Positions 1 through 8,602 of a stretch of DNA of 64,000 bases are shown here, in pieces. This DNA is from Paenibacillus phytohabitans. GTDB taxonomy: Bacteria > Bacillota > Bacilli > Paenibacillales > Paenibacillaceae. The notes beneath the pieces are model-generated. The model searched no databases, had not been told where the DNA came from, and was given only the letters and a program-made list of their open reading frames with translations. The DNA is taken from the NCBI RefSeq assembly GCF_013141775.1, contig NZ_WHOB01000016.1, positions 124,001-188,000 on the forward strand, in the 5' to 3' direction. The position numbers and the translations under genes were made by a program. How positions within the stretch are numbered: position 1 is the first letter of the stretch; every line of letters begins with the position of its first letter.

Positions 1-495
1 GCCGAAGCGCAGCAGGATGATGCCCAGCGGTCCCAGGCTGAAGCCCAGTCCGTAGGACATTCCATACAGGGACAGATTGCGTCCGCGGTGCTCGGCGGGT
101 GACATCAGCAGTACCCATAGCTGAGCGGCGTAGTTAATGGCTGAATCACCTATGCCTACCAGCAGCCGGAGCACGAACCAGACCTTGACCCCGGGAAGCA
201 GCGGGAACAGGAGCAGTGTCACCAGCACCAGACTGAGGCCTGCGGCAATGAGCTTCTTGAAGCCTATTGCGCCAAGTACCCGCTCTGCAATCAGGGTCAT
301 TGCGAAGGATCCTACGTATAGCGCTGCGGCATTTAATCCGTTCAGTGAGGAGGATACACCCTTTTGCTCGAGCAGAATGGATAATACCGGCAGCAGCATC
401 CCCTGGCTAAGTCCTGCCAATATAATTACGGTAATCAAAATCATATAATTCATTTTGCTGCTGTGCTCAAGCGGTATAGATTTGGAATCGGACAC
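1..495 (-). CDS. MFS transporter, N-terminal part (cut by window edge)
   Basis: Reading leftward from a GTG at 495, the frame stays open for 165 codons to base 1, so only the N-terminal half is present. The start is set by TAGGAGG about 8 nt upstream; there is no ATG at that spacing. The translation is a run of hydrophobic helices with short charged loops (LAGLSQGMLLPVLSILLEQ near the N-terminus, then a GIGDSAINYAAQ helix and an AEHRG loop followed by YGMSYGLGFSLGP), the pattern of a major facilitator permease in the cytoplasmic membrane. It is divergent from the ArsR-type regulator at 636, which probably controls it. The substrate cannot be told from the sequence; a drug or metabolite exporter is the likely class. 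Confidence 0.85.
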   Translation of the reverse strand, partial: MSDSKSIPLEHSSKMNYMILITVIILAGLSQGMLLPVLSILLEQKGVSSSLNGLNAAALYVGSFAMTLIAERVLGAIGFKKLIAAGLSLVLVTLLLFPLLPGVKVWFVLRLLVGIGDSAINYAAQLWVLLMSPAEHRGRNLSLYGMSYGLGFSLGPLGIILLRFG

Positions 496-559
496 GAATA
501 AATCCTCCTATGTAATTCAGCGGTGATCAAAACTGCCGTCAGAGCGGCAAACACCGAAC

Positions 560-596
560 ATTATAGTGGACAACCCTCTTCAAAACAAGAGATAAT
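560..596. promoter_or_regulatory. Overlapping divergent promoters with candidate operator
   Basis: On the minus strand TTGTTT (588-583) and a perfect TATAAT (565-560) are 17 nt apart and point at the MFS gene. On the plus strand TGGACA (567-572) and GATAAT (591-596) are 18 nt apart and point at the regulator. The inverted repeat CTCTT-N6-AAGAG (576-591) overlaps the minus -35 and lies inside the plus spacer, so one bound dimer could block both. The motifs are read directly; operator function is inferred. Confidence 0.55.
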
Positions 597-635
597 ATAT
601 AGAAGTGACGGATTTTCTGGAGGTGACCCGGCTTG

Positions 636-1553
636 ATGAAGTATGAACTCGAAATTGATGTTTCACCCGTATATGAACTGCTGGACAGTTTTATGCTATA
701 TGTGACGAAGAAATGGATTTCCAATCTGGAGATCGGCACCGATTGGGTTCGGGATGTAGACGGCCGGTTCCCGCCTATGCAGCTGGCCGCGCTGAAGCAG
801 GCTGCCGAGTGGCCTTTTGACGACTATGATGTGCTCTATGCCTGGGCTTACAGCCGGGGGGAAGCTTCCAAAGTACTGCAGTTCCTGAATGAGCTTGAAG
901 CCTCTACCGTGGAGGATTGCCTGGTGCGGACCGCCCCCTTCTTCCACAACTTCTCACTTGAGGAATGTGCCCGGATCAAGAACGGCTATACCCCGCTGCT
1001 GCGGATGTGGTATGAGCATTATTTCCGTCATGTAGAACACACAATCCTGCCGCTCCTGATTGAAGACGCATCCGAGAAAAAAATGCTTGAGAGCAAAATG
1101 GACATGGTGCCGCTGATCGAATATGCCTCGGGCGGTGTTGTTATTGAAGATATTCCTGAGCTGAAGACCATTGTGCTGCTTCCTACGGTACATAACCGGC
1201 CGATCAATACTTATTGCTTCTATAAGAATCTGATGCTTGTACAATATCCGGTCGATGTACCCTCCGAGAATGAAGAGGAGCCGCCTACCGTGCTGCTCCG
1301 GTTAACCCAGGCCCTCTCCGACCCGACCCGGCTGAGACTGCTCCGCTTTGTGGCGGGTGAGCCCAAGACCCTTTGGGAAATGCAATCCGAGCTGAACCAG
1401 TCGCGGGAGATGCTGATGCATCATCTGCTCAGTCTGCGGGTCGCCGGACTGCTGCGCGTACATCTGCGCGGTGAAGGCACTGAACGCTACAGCATACGGC
1501 CGGATGGCGCAGCTGAACTTCAGATGTTTCTGGAGTCCTATATTCGTATATAA
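636..1553 (+). CDS. ArsR-type winged-helix transcriptional regulator
   Basis: The last ~80 of 305 residues form an ArsR/SmtB winged helix: TQALSDPTRLRLLRFVAGEP, a helix-turn-helix around TLWEMQSELNQSREMLMHHL and a wing at VHLRGEGTERYSI. The first ~220 residues are an unrecognised sensor-like domain, much longer than in a plain ArsR protein, and no metal-binding cysteine cluster is visible. GGAGGTGA (619-626) serves either a TTG at 633 or the ATG at 636; the ATG is chosen. Head-to-head with the MFS gene and sharing its promoter region, it is probably the local repressor responding to a small molecule. Confidence 0.8.
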   Translation: MKYELEIDVSPVYELLDSFMLYVTKKWISNLEIGTDWVRDVDGRFPPMQLAALKQAAEWPFDDYDVLYAWAYSRGEASKVLQFLNELEASTVEDCLVRTAPFFHNFSLEECARIKNGYTPLLRMWYEHYFRHVEHTILPLLIEDASEKKMLESKMDMVPLIEYASGGVVIEDIPELKTIVLLPTVHNRPINTYCFYKNLMLVQYPVDVPSENEEEPPTVLLRLTQALSDPTRLRLLRFVAGEPKTLWEMQSELNQSREMLMHHLLSLRVAGLLRVHLRGEGTERYSIRPDGAAELQMFLESYIRI

Positions 1554-1676
1554 TAATTGTACATTTACAGCAGAGGCGTATTTACTTACACAACCAGGCG
1601 GATGCTTCCGGAGCAGGTTTTGTTCGAAGCGCACATCATAGAAGGATTCCTCACAAAACATTTAGGAGTGAGCAGT

Positions 1677-2429
1677 ATGAAATATTTGACACAACAAGTA
1701 ATCTTCGATCTGGACGACACCCTGGTGCACTGCAACAAATATTTTGACCTCATTCTAGGCCGGTATTTCGAGCTTATGTCGGACTGGTTCAGTGATTACG
1801 GACCAACCATGAGCGAGTTCCGCACCAAGCAGGTAGAAATCGATGTGGAAACAGTCAGCACCAGCGGACTGGCCAGCGATAATTTCCCGAAATCCCTGAT
1901 TGCCACATACCGATATTTTGCCGCCAAATTTAACCGCAAGACCGATCCGTTCGAGGAGCAGCAGCTGATGAAGCTCGGCCTGAGCGTATATGATCAGGAG
2001 GTTGAAGCCTACCCGGGTATGGTGGAAACCCTTGATACCTTGAAGCAGGATGGTCATTCCCTGTACCTATACACCGGCGGAGATGATTCCATCCAGCAGC
2101 GCAAAATCGCCCAAATGAAGCTGGACGCCTACTTCGATGACCGGATCTACATCCGCCAGCATAAGAATGTGGAGGCGCTTGAGAATATCCTGACCACTTA
2201 CAATTTCGACCGCAAAATAACCTGGATGATCGGCAACTCCCTGCGGACGGACGTGCTTCCCGCGCTGACTGCCGGCATTAACAGCATCTATCTGAAGCAG
2301 CAGAATGAGTGGCTCTACAACCTGATTGAGCTTCAGCGTGAAATGCAGCAGTCGGTCATGACCATTTCAGCAATTCATGAGGTACCGCCGGTGATCCGTT
2401 CGGCTGCTCTGCGCAAGCATCACGGGTAA
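1677..2429 (+). CDS. HAD-superfamily hydrolase
   Basis: 250 residues starting at the ATG behind AGGAG (about 8 nt); an in-frame extension to 1557 has no ribosome binding site. HAD motif I is FDLDDT (nucleophile Asp11, acid/base Asp13), motif II lies at the YTGG region, and the acidic motif IV is in WMIGNSLRTDVLPA. A helical cap sits between motifs I and II. This is a soluble phosphatase-like enzyme of the haloacid dehalogenase class; the substrate cannot be predicted. It follows the ArsR-type gene by about 120 bp on the same strand, and co-transcription is possible but not shown. Confidence 0.8.
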   Translation: MKYLTQQVIFDLDDTLVHCNKYFDLILGRYFELMSDWFSDYGPTMSEFRTKQVEIDVETVSTSGLASDNFPKSLIATYRYFAAKFNRKTDPFEEQQLMKLGLSVYDQEVEAYPGMVETLDTLKQDGHSLYLYTGGDDSIQQRKIAQMKLDAYFDDRIYIRQHKNVEALENILTTYNFDRKITWMIGNSLRTDVLPALTAGINSIYLKQQNEWLYNLIELQREMQQSVMTISAIHEVPPVIRSAALRKHHG

Positions 2430-2514
2430 CTGGTGTTACAAATGACATATGCAGCCTGCTGCGGGTATGATTATACTATTTGAGTAGATTTTCATCCCGC
2501 GCAGGAGGTAGGCA

Positions 2515-3258
2515 ATGAACAAACCTATGAAATCTAAGAATTCCAAGAATTCCACGGGTAACAAACGTCTGCTCCCCATGTTGCTTGCAGTCATTGTGGT
2601 TCTTTTGGTGGTTTTACTGTTCTTCATCACTACAGGCAGCAAATCATCCGGTTCAGCCGAACTAGAGGGCCTGCCCAATTACACAGATGTGAAGGGAACA
2701 ATCGTTGTTGACGGGCTGAAATATGAGAAACAGCCTCATCTGGGCAAGGAAGATGCTAAGGTGAAGGTCATTGAGTTTGCCGATTTCAAATGTCCAGCCT
2801 GCAAAAAATGGACCGCAACCTATCTGGATACGTTCATCAATGATTACGTGGATACCGGAAAAGCACAGTTCTACTTCATGAACTTTGCCTTCATTGATCG
2901 GGACTCCTATCTTGCCGCCAGTGCAGGTGAAGCCATATACAAGCAGAGCAATGAGAAGTTCTGGGAATATGTCCACAAGCTCTATGCCAATCAGGGGGAT
3001 GAGAGCAAGATCTGGGCTACGCAGAAGTTCATCCTGAAATTCGTTAAGGATAACATCGAAGGCATCGATTACGGACAGTTCGAGCAGGACGTCAAGAACC
3101 ATACTTATATGTTCGATGTAAAAGAAGACTTCAAGATCGCCGGCGCTTACGGTGTAAACGGCACGCCGAAGTTCATGGTGAACGGTGTTCTGCTGCCGGA
3201 CTCCTCTTATGAAGGCTTAAGCGCTGCGATTGACAGCGCACTACAAGGAGCTAAGTAA
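2515..3258 (+). CDS. Membrane-anchored DsbA/BdbD-like thiol-disulfide oxidoreductase
   Basis: 247 residues. A Lys-rich N-terminus is followed by one membrane anchor (about 19-40), a short linker and an extracytoplasmic thioredoxin-fold domain. The active site is FADFKCPACKKW (Cys93, Cys96), the CPxC form seen in DsbA/BdbD proteins, and the cis-proline loop is GTPKFMVNG near the C-terminus. It probably forms or exchanges disulfides in exported proteins on the outer face of the membrane. GCAGGAGGT precedes the ATG. No BdbC-type partner gene is adjacent, so its redox partner must lie elsewhere. The hairpin at 3282-3325 ends the transcript. Confidence 0.85.
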   Translation: MNKPMKSKNSKNSTGNKRLLPMLLAVIVVLLVVLLFFITTGSKSSGSAELEGLPNYTDVKGTIVVDGLKYEKQPHLGKEDAKVKVIEFADFKCPACKKWTATYLDTFINDYVDTGKAQFYFMNFAFIDRDSYLAASAGEAIYKQSNEKFWEYVHKLYANQGDESKIWATQKFILKFVKDNIEGIDYGQFEQDVKNHTYMFDVKEDFKIAGAYGVNGTPKFMVNGVLLPDSSYEGLSAAIDSALQGAK

Positions 3259-3281
3259 CTTCACAGCCTATAAAAGCATAT

Positions 3282-3325
3282 AAAAAAGCGCCCCGGCCGG
3301 GAAAAACTGGCCGGGGCGCTTTTTT
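3282..3325. terminator. Bidirectional rho-independent terminator
   Basis: GCGCCCCGGCC (3288-3298) pairs with GGCCGGGGCGC (3309-3319), flanked by A6 on the left and T6 on the right. It can therefore end both the thiol oxidoreductase transcript (+) and the topB transcript (-), which converge here. Confidence 0.92.
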
Positions 3326-3335
3326 CATTAATGAA

Positions 3336-5603
3336 TTATTCCACAGCCAGCTGTCCTGTATCCATGTTGGTCAGCACCAGCTTGCCTTCCAGCGGAGAGC
3401 CGTCTTCGGCAGCCAGCTTCAGCTTGCCGGTCTTGCCCTTCTCGATCAATGCTTTTACCTGGGCGTCGGTGAGCGTGCGGCCGTGATTTTCTTTCCAGAT
3501 CACGAATTTGCAGCCTTCCTTGTAATGGGAGCAGCCGTAGCCCTTGCGGCCCATGAAGATCATCCCGCCACAGCCGGGCCGCGGGCAGCTGCCGATTATC
3601 TTCGGCCCGGAATCATCTGCTTTCGCGGCAGCCGGCTCGCTGCGTTTTCTTACCACAGCCGGTTTGTCGGCGGCTTTGCGGTCCGCAGCTTTGCGCGGCG
3701 CAGCTCCCGCACTGCGTCCTTTGGCTCCGGCGTTCAGCGAAGGGGTTTCGCCTTCGAAGGAGGTTTTGGCTGCACGGGACTGCACCCGGACCTTGTCCAC
3801 GATCATGGAGGCGAAACGTTTGACGTTCTCCATGAACTGGCCGTCCGCGGCTGTGCCGCGGGCGATTTCATTCAGGCGGCGCTCCCACTGGCCGGTCATT
3901 TCCGGCGAAGTCAGCAGCTCGACGCCTGCTCCGCGGATCAGCTCAATCGCCGTCCGGCCCTTTTGGGTGATGGCGATTTTTTTACCCTGCATCTCCACGT
4001 AGCCGACATTCTTCAGCCGCTCAATGGTTGCTGCTCGTGTCGCCGGAGTGCCGAGCCCCGAATCCTTCATGGCATCGCGGAGCTCCTCATCCTCAATCTG
4101 CTTGCCTGCGCTTTCCATCGCCTTCAGCAAAGTCCCTTCCGTGTAATGCTTCGGCGGCTGGGTATCCTTCTCCTTAACGATGGCGTCACTGCAGACCACC
4201 TCATCCGTTGTTGAGATCGAGAACGGCTCGTTCACCTCAACCTCCTCGTCCTCCTCATCCTCCTTGCCTTTGCCCTTGGCCGGTTTGGACTTGTCCTTCT
4301 TCTGGTCTCCGTAAATCACCTTCCAGCCCAGGCTGAGCAGCTCCTTGACCGTGGTTTTGAACTTCTCATTCTCCACTTCGGTGATTACAGTATGCACCTT
4401 GTATTCAGCAGCCGGATAGAACTGGGAGAGGAACCGGCGGACGATCAGGTCGTACAGCTTGGCCTCATCCGCGCTCAGTCCGTTCGCCTTGCGGTTCGTC
4501 GGCAGAATGGCATGGTGATCCTCAACCTTGGACGGGTTACAGATAAACTTATTGCCTTTATGGACCAGGTTGCGGTTGGCACCCTTCACCCATTCATCGT
4601 ACTGCGTACCTTGCAGCGCCGACAGCGTCTTGTGCATCTCCGGGATGTTCTGCTCCGTCACATAGTTGGAGTTAGTACGCGGATAAGAAATCACTTTGTG
4701 TTTTTCATAGAGCGCCTGGGCAATATCCAGCGTTTTTTTGGCCGAAAATGCATATTTCCCGTTCGCCTCACGCTGCAGCAGCGTCAAATCATACAGCTTG
4801 TTCGGATATTCCTTGGTTTCCTTAACCTCATACGATTCAATTCTGGCAGGCTTGCCCTTCACTTTGGCTGCAAGAGCTTCTGCCTTGGCTCCATCAGTGA
4901 GCCGGTCCCCCTGCCACATTCCCTTGTAGTTCAGTTCGTTCTGGCTGAAATGCCCCTCCACCTCAAAAAACTTCAGCGAGGAGAACGCCTCAATTGTCTT
5001 CTGACGGTCATAAATCAGCGCAAGCACGGGAGTCTGCACCCGACCTACAGACAGCAGCACATTGTGCTTGGTCGTAAACGCCCGCGAACCGTTCATCCCG
5101 ATCAGCCAATCCGCTTCACTGCGTGCCCTTGCCGCCTTGGTCAGATTCTCGTATTCCGATCCGTCCTTCAGCTCCTGGAACCCTTTGCGGATCGTTTCCG
5201 GTGTCAGGTCAGAAATCCACAGCCGCTTGACCGGCTGGCTGAGCTCCAGATGGCGCTGGATTAGCGAGAAAATATGCTGCCCTTCGCGCCCGGCATCACA
5301 GGAATTGACCAGCAGGTCGCTGCGCTTCGCCAGCTCTCCGATCACCTTCAGCTGATCCAGCGTCCGCGCATTCGGCACCAGCTTGAACTGCTCCGGAATG
5401 ATCGGCAGATCATTAATGTTCCACTTTTTATATTTGTTGTCGTAAGCTTCCGGCTCCGCCAGGCCAATCAGATGCCCGATCGCCCAGGTGATAATGTACT
5501 GCTCCCCTTCCAGATAGGAACGGTAATTTTTGGCCTTCGGTTCTATTGCGGCGGCGATATTCCGCCCCATGTCCGGTTTTTCCGCAATAATGAGTGTCTT
5601 CAA
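3336..5603 (-). CDS. topB: DNA topoisomerase III (type IA)
   Basis: 755 residues. The N-terminus LKTLIIAEKPDMG opens the TOPRIM fold, with SCDAGREGQ as the acidic metal-binding motif. The catalytic tyrosine is in ISYPRTNS (about residue 307). Near the C-terminus, after a Lys/Ala-rich linker, is a zinc-finger-like module CPRPGCGG...YGCS...GC and a final TopB-type repeat. The start is taken as TTG at 5603 because AAGGAG lies 9 nt upstream; an in-frame ATG at 5624 has no such site. It relaxes or decatenates DNA by single-strand passage, in replication and recombination. It is monocistronic, ending at the shared terminator 3282-3325. Confidence 0.95.
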   Translation of the reverse strand: MKTLIIAEKPDMGRNIAAAIEPKAKNYRSYLEGEQYIITWAIGHLIGLAEPEAYDNKYKKWNINDLPIIPEQFKLVPNARTLDQLKVIGELAKRSDLLVNSCDAGREGQHIFSLIQRHLELSQPVKRLWISDLTPETIRKGFQELKDGSEYENLTKAARARSEADWLIGMNGSRAFTTKHNVLLSVGRVQTPVLALIYDRQKTIEAFSSLKFFEVEGHFSQNELNYKGMWQGDRLTDGAKAEALAAKVKGKPARIESYEVKETKEYPNKLYDLTLLQREANGKYAFSAKKTLDIAQALYEKHKVISYPRTNSNYVTEQNIPEMHKTLSALQGTQYDEWVKGANRNLVHKGNKFICNPSKVEDHHAILPTNRKANGLSADEAKLYDLIVRRFLSQFYPAAEYKVHTVITEVENEKFKTTVKELLSLGWKVIYGDQKKDKSKPAKGKGKEDEEDEEVEVNEPFSISTTDEVVCSDAIVKEKDTQPPKHYTEGTLLKAMESAGKQIEDEELRDAMKDSGLGTPATRAATIERLKNVGYVEMQGKKIAITQKGRTAIELIRGAGVELLTSPEMTGQWERRLNEIARGTAADGQFMENVKRFASMIVDKVRVQSRAAKTSFEGETPSLNAGAKGRSAGAAPRKAADRKAADKPAVVRKRSEPAAAKADDSGPKIIGSCPRPGCGGMIFMGRKGYGCSHYKEGCKFVIWKENHGRTLTDAQVKALIEKGKTGKLKLAAEDGSPLEGKLVLTNMDTGQLAVE

Positions 5604-5963
5604 AAATAATCGCTCCTTACCCATGGTTCTTCCAAAATACGTCCAGTAGTCTATTATAGCATTACTTCACCACTTTTTAACGTATTGACTTGAAGACTGA
5701 GTTCAGACTCGCGGAATTAGCGGTTATAGCTCACAGGTTGAGTCCCAGTTCAATAAATATTTTCTAATTCCAATAGATACACCTAAATATGTCATTTCGC
5801 ACTATTTATTCGCGGCTGCTGGGTATTCATTTTTTTGCCGGAGGAATTCTATGAAGAAATAAATATATATCAGGTGTTATATCTTCATTGGCTTATATGC
5901 CGATCTGGTTGCCTTAAAAAGACGCAGTTTTTGTTACGGGTAATCAAACGGAGTTATTTAAAA

Positions 5964-6135
5964 TGTTGTACGTTGTGCAGCTCTGATTCGTAAATACCCA
6001 GACGTGCAGGCGGATTGTTGTACAAAATACAAGAATTGTTCCGATTAGACACATAATGCCTGAGAATTGCTGCATTCCATACAACATTTTTACATTGTGG
6101 CCGATTTTATGAGGGAAATGTTGTATTTCGTGCAG
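5964..6135. repeat. Cluster of a 17-nt dispersed repeat
   Basis: TGTTGTACGTTGTGCAG (5964-5980) and TGTTGTATTTCGTGCAG (6119-6135) are direct copies. ATGTTGTATGGAATGCA is present inverted at 6071-6087. A partial copy, TTGTTGTACAAAATACAAG, lies at 6015-6033. Related words occur between genes at 17108-17122, 20263-20279 and 57335-57350. Confidence 0.55.
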
Positions 6136-6249
6136 GATTTTATATCAAAGGATACCGATAAAGAATATTACTTTGAAAATGCCCATCCGCTTATGGAAGA
6201 ACTGCCTGCTGCGTTTCGGAGTACAGAGGTAGATGTTTATATTGGATAG
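6067..6249 (+). pseudogene. Doubtful 60-codon ORF, possibly a gene remnant
   Basis: Open from TTG 6067 to a TAG just before the hairpin at 6257. No ribosome binding site precedes the TTG. The first half is made of the dispersed repeat. The second half (KDTDKEYYFENAHPLMEEL onward) looks more protein-like and could be the end of a decayed gene. I do not recognise it, and it may not be coding at all. Confidence 0.2.
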
Positions 6250-6256
6250 ATACAGC

Positions 6257-6292
6257 AGGCCGATTAGGTTCCATTGAAACCTTAATCGGCCT
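6257..6292. terminator. Hairpin between proS and the repeat region
   Basis: AGGCCGATTA (6257-6266) pairs with TAATCGGCCT (6283-6292), with an inner GGTT/AACC. The T-run is short (CTTTG) on the plus side and absent on the minus side. It is placed like the end of proS but is not a textbook terminator. Confidence 0.5.
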
Positions 6293-6318
6293 TTGTACCA
6301 TGTCCCGCTCAAGTAACC

Positions 6319-8022
6319 TTAGATCCGACTCACCCGCGCCACAGCCTCACTGATATCAATCACTTCTTTGGTCCCGGCTCTGCGGTCCATATATTCGACC
6401 TTCTGCTCTGCTGCCCCCTTGCCCACGACCAGAGCTACCGGAATACCGATCAGCCCGGAATCTTTGAACTTGACCCCGGCCCGCTCATCCCGGTCATCCA
6501 GCAGCGTCTCAATGCCGATGGCGGTGAGCTGTGCGTACAAGGCTTCAGCAACCTCACGCTGCCCCTCATCCTTCACGGACATCAGCAGAATATGAACCGT
6601 ATAAGGAGCAATGGCCGCCTGCCAGATCAGCCCCTGGTCATCATGATTCTGCTCTGCGACTGATGACAGGAGCCGCGAAATGCCGATACCATAGCAGCCC
6701 ATCACCATAGGCTGGCTCCGCCCGGCCGTATCTAAGAAGGTCGCACCAAGCTTCTCACTATAGACTGTGCCGAGCTTGAAGACATGCCCTATCTCAATCC
6801 CCTGATGAAACACCAGCTTCCCTTCGCCACACTCCGGACAGATATCACCTGCAGCAGCGTTGCGGAAATCCCCAACATGCGCAAGCGTGAAATCGCGGCC
6901 AGGTACTACGCCACGCAGATGGTAATCTTTTTCACCGGCACCCGTGACCGCCTCTGTCATGCCGGCAACGGCTGCGTCAACCAGGATGGTTAAAGACAAT
7001 CCGGCCGGACCGACAAAGCCGCTCTCAACTCCGGCCGCCGCCTGCACACTATCATACTCAGCCAATGCGATTTCACCGCAGCCCAGATATTTCTGCACTT
7101 TGAGCTCGTTAACCTCATGATCTCCCCTGACTAATACAGCAAAGGTCTTACCGCCGCCGGTGTAGATCAGCGTCTTGATAATATCCTGCGGTTTAATCCG
7201 GCTCTCCTGCTCCAGCTGCTGGATCGTCTTCTGATTAGGCGTGTGGAACTTTACAGGAACAGGAATGCCGCTGTAATCCCGCTCCTCGAATGCTGCTCCG
7301 CCGCGTACTTCAGCCTGCTCCAGATTTGCGGCATAATCGCAGATGGAACAGACTGCAACCGTATCCTCCCCAATCTCTGACAGAGCCATAAATTCGTGAT
7401 TCTGGCCCTTTCCGCCGATAGCTCCAGCATTGGCCTGCACTGCCCGGTAGGTCAGACCGCAGCGGTTAAATATCCGCCCGTAGGCATTGTACATCTGCTC
7501 ATAGTTCATATCGAGACCTTCCCAGCCTGTGTCAAAAGAGTAGGCATCCTTCATAAGGAACTCCCTGCCCCGCAGCAGCCCTGAACGCGGACGTCGTTCA
7601 TCGCGGAACTTCGTCTGAATCTGATACACCGTGAGGGGAAGGCGGCGGTAGGAATTAATTTCATCCCTTACAAGTGCCGTCACTACCTCTTCATGGGTAG
7701 GTCCCAGCACAAATTCCCGTTCATGACGGTCCTGCAGCTTCATAAGCTCCTTACCGTACACATCATATCGGTACGATTCTTTCCAGAGCTCTGCGGGCTG
7801 CAGAGAAGGCATAAGCAGCTCTTGCGCTCCGGAGGCATCCATCTCTTCCCTGACAATGTTCTCAATCTTGCGGAGTACCCTCCGCCCCAGCGGCATATAT
7901 GTATACACTCCTGCCGCCAGCTGGCGGATATATCCGGCGCGCAGCAGCAGCTGGTGGCTCATCGTTTCTGCTTCAGCAGGGGCTTCGCGGAGAGTTGTGA
8001 CAAATAGATTGGTTTGGCGCAT
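6319..8022 (-). CDS. proS: Prolyl-tRNA synthetase
   Basis: 567 residues, the usual length of the bacterial long form. Class II motifs are visible: motif 2 around TKFRDERRPRSGLLRGREF and motif 3 in CYGIGISRLL. The YbaK-like editing insertion lies in the middle and the anticodon-binding domain at the C-terminus (AIAPYTVHILLM onward). It charges tRNA-Pro in the cytoplasm. The ATG at 8022 is chosen because the family N-terminus (MRQTNLFVTTLREAPAEAE) starts there; the frame extends upstream into the T-box leader and must not be used. Expression is controlled by the T-box at 8088-8335. Confidence 0.97.
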   Translation of the reverse strand: MRQTNLFVTTLREAPAEAETMSHQLLLRAGYIRQLAAGVYTYMPLGRRVLRKIENIVREEMDASGAQELLMPSLQPAELWKESYRYDVYGKELMKLQDRHEREFVLGPTHEEVVTALVRDEINSYRRLPLTVYQIQTKFRDERRPRSGLLRGREFLMKDAYSFDTGWEGLDMNYEQMYNAYGRIFNRCGLTYRAVQANAGAIGGKGQNHEFMALSEIGEDTVAVCSICDYAANLEQAEVRGGAAFEERDYSGIPVPVKFHTPNQKTIQQLEQESRIKPQDIIKTLIYTGGGKTFAVLVRGDHEVNELKVQKYLGCGEIALAEYDSVQAAAGVESGFVGPAGLSLTILVDAAVAGMTEAVTGAGEKDYHLRGVVPGRDFTLAHVGDFRNAAAGDICPECGEGKLVFHQGIEIGHVFKLGTVYSEKLGATFLDTAGRSQPMVMGCYGIGISRLLSSVAEQNHDDQGLIWQAAIAPYTVHILLMSVKDEGQREVAEALYAQLTAIGIETLLDDRDERAGVKFKDSGLIGIPVALVVGKGAAEQKVEYMDRRAGTKEVIDISEAVARVSRI

Positions 8023-8087
8023 AGTGATCAGCCTCTTTCTTTCGATAAATATTTTTAGTGCCCAGCTTAATAACTCCAAAAGGACGC

Positions 8088-8120
8088 AAAAAAGACGCAT
8101 CCGTCAGGGACGAATGCGTC
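8088..8120 (-). terminator. T-box intrinsic terminator
   Basis: On the minus strand GACGCAT (read on + at 8094-8100) pairs with ATGCGTC (8114-8120). CGTC/GACG extends the stem across a small bulge, and T6 (8093-8088) follows. It overlaps the T-box core, as expected for mutually exclusive structures. Confidence 0.92.
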
Positions 8121-8335
8121 GTGTTACCACCCTGGTTCAACCGCCGTACAGAGAGCCTGGCGATCCTTAAATCCGGATAACGGCCGGGGCCGGCAGCATT
8201 ATGCATATTCCCATAAGCTGCAGCTTCCAAGGCAGGGTATGCTTCACGCGCACTTGAGGGACCTTTCAGCCGGTGAATCCCCTCTCTGTTCTGGCGGGTA
8301 CGGAAACATAGATCCTTGGTCAACGCTTTGTACAC
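8088..8335 (-). promoter_or_regulatory. T-box riboswitch upstream of proS
   Basis: The minus strand carries the T-box core AGGGTGGTAAC (8133-8123) directly before a terminator hairpin. Stem I closes through CCAAGG (8319-8314) and CCTTGG (8232-8227). Just inside the 3' strand is ATACCCTG, which offers a proline codon (CCC or CCU) as specifier. Uncharged tRNA-Pro should stabilise the antiterminator and switch proS on. A TTGACG at 8380-8375 may be the -35 of its promoter. Confidence 0.93.
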
Positions 8336-8602
8336 TATAAATATTGTACTTAATCTATACGATATTTCGGCAACCGTCAAGTCCTGACTGATAAACATCC
8401 AATGGATAAACTACTACTTTTTGTTAAATGTATCCCCTTTCATATAGATTGAAGCGAAGTGCAATTAAATATTTTTTCCATAAGTCTTCAGATATGAAAA
8501 AACTGTGTCGATAAACCGAATATATGAGTAGAGTTATTCAAAGAAACGGCTACATTCACATATAAAAGCCGATTTCCATGTATCCGAGGGGGAACCATTC
8601 CA

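Larger units (their letters stand above)
5604..6318. other. Gene-poor A+T-rich intergenic region
   Basis: About 700 bases between topB and the end of proS. No convincing intact gene is seen. It carries several copies of a short repeat (5964-6135), one doubtful 60-codon ORF (6067-6249) and a hairpin (6257-6292). The left part (5640-5950) shows nothing recognisable beyond A+T-rich sequence that could hold the topB promoter. Confidence 0.6.

Noticed and set aside
4392..5264. 290-codon plus-strand frame
   Set aside because: Antisense to topB; composition and lack of a start signal mark it as a shadow.
8569..8576. Sigma-D promoter for the chemoreceptor (GCCGATTT)
   Set aside because: No TAAA-like -35 at about 15 nt; kept only as a remark under the gene.
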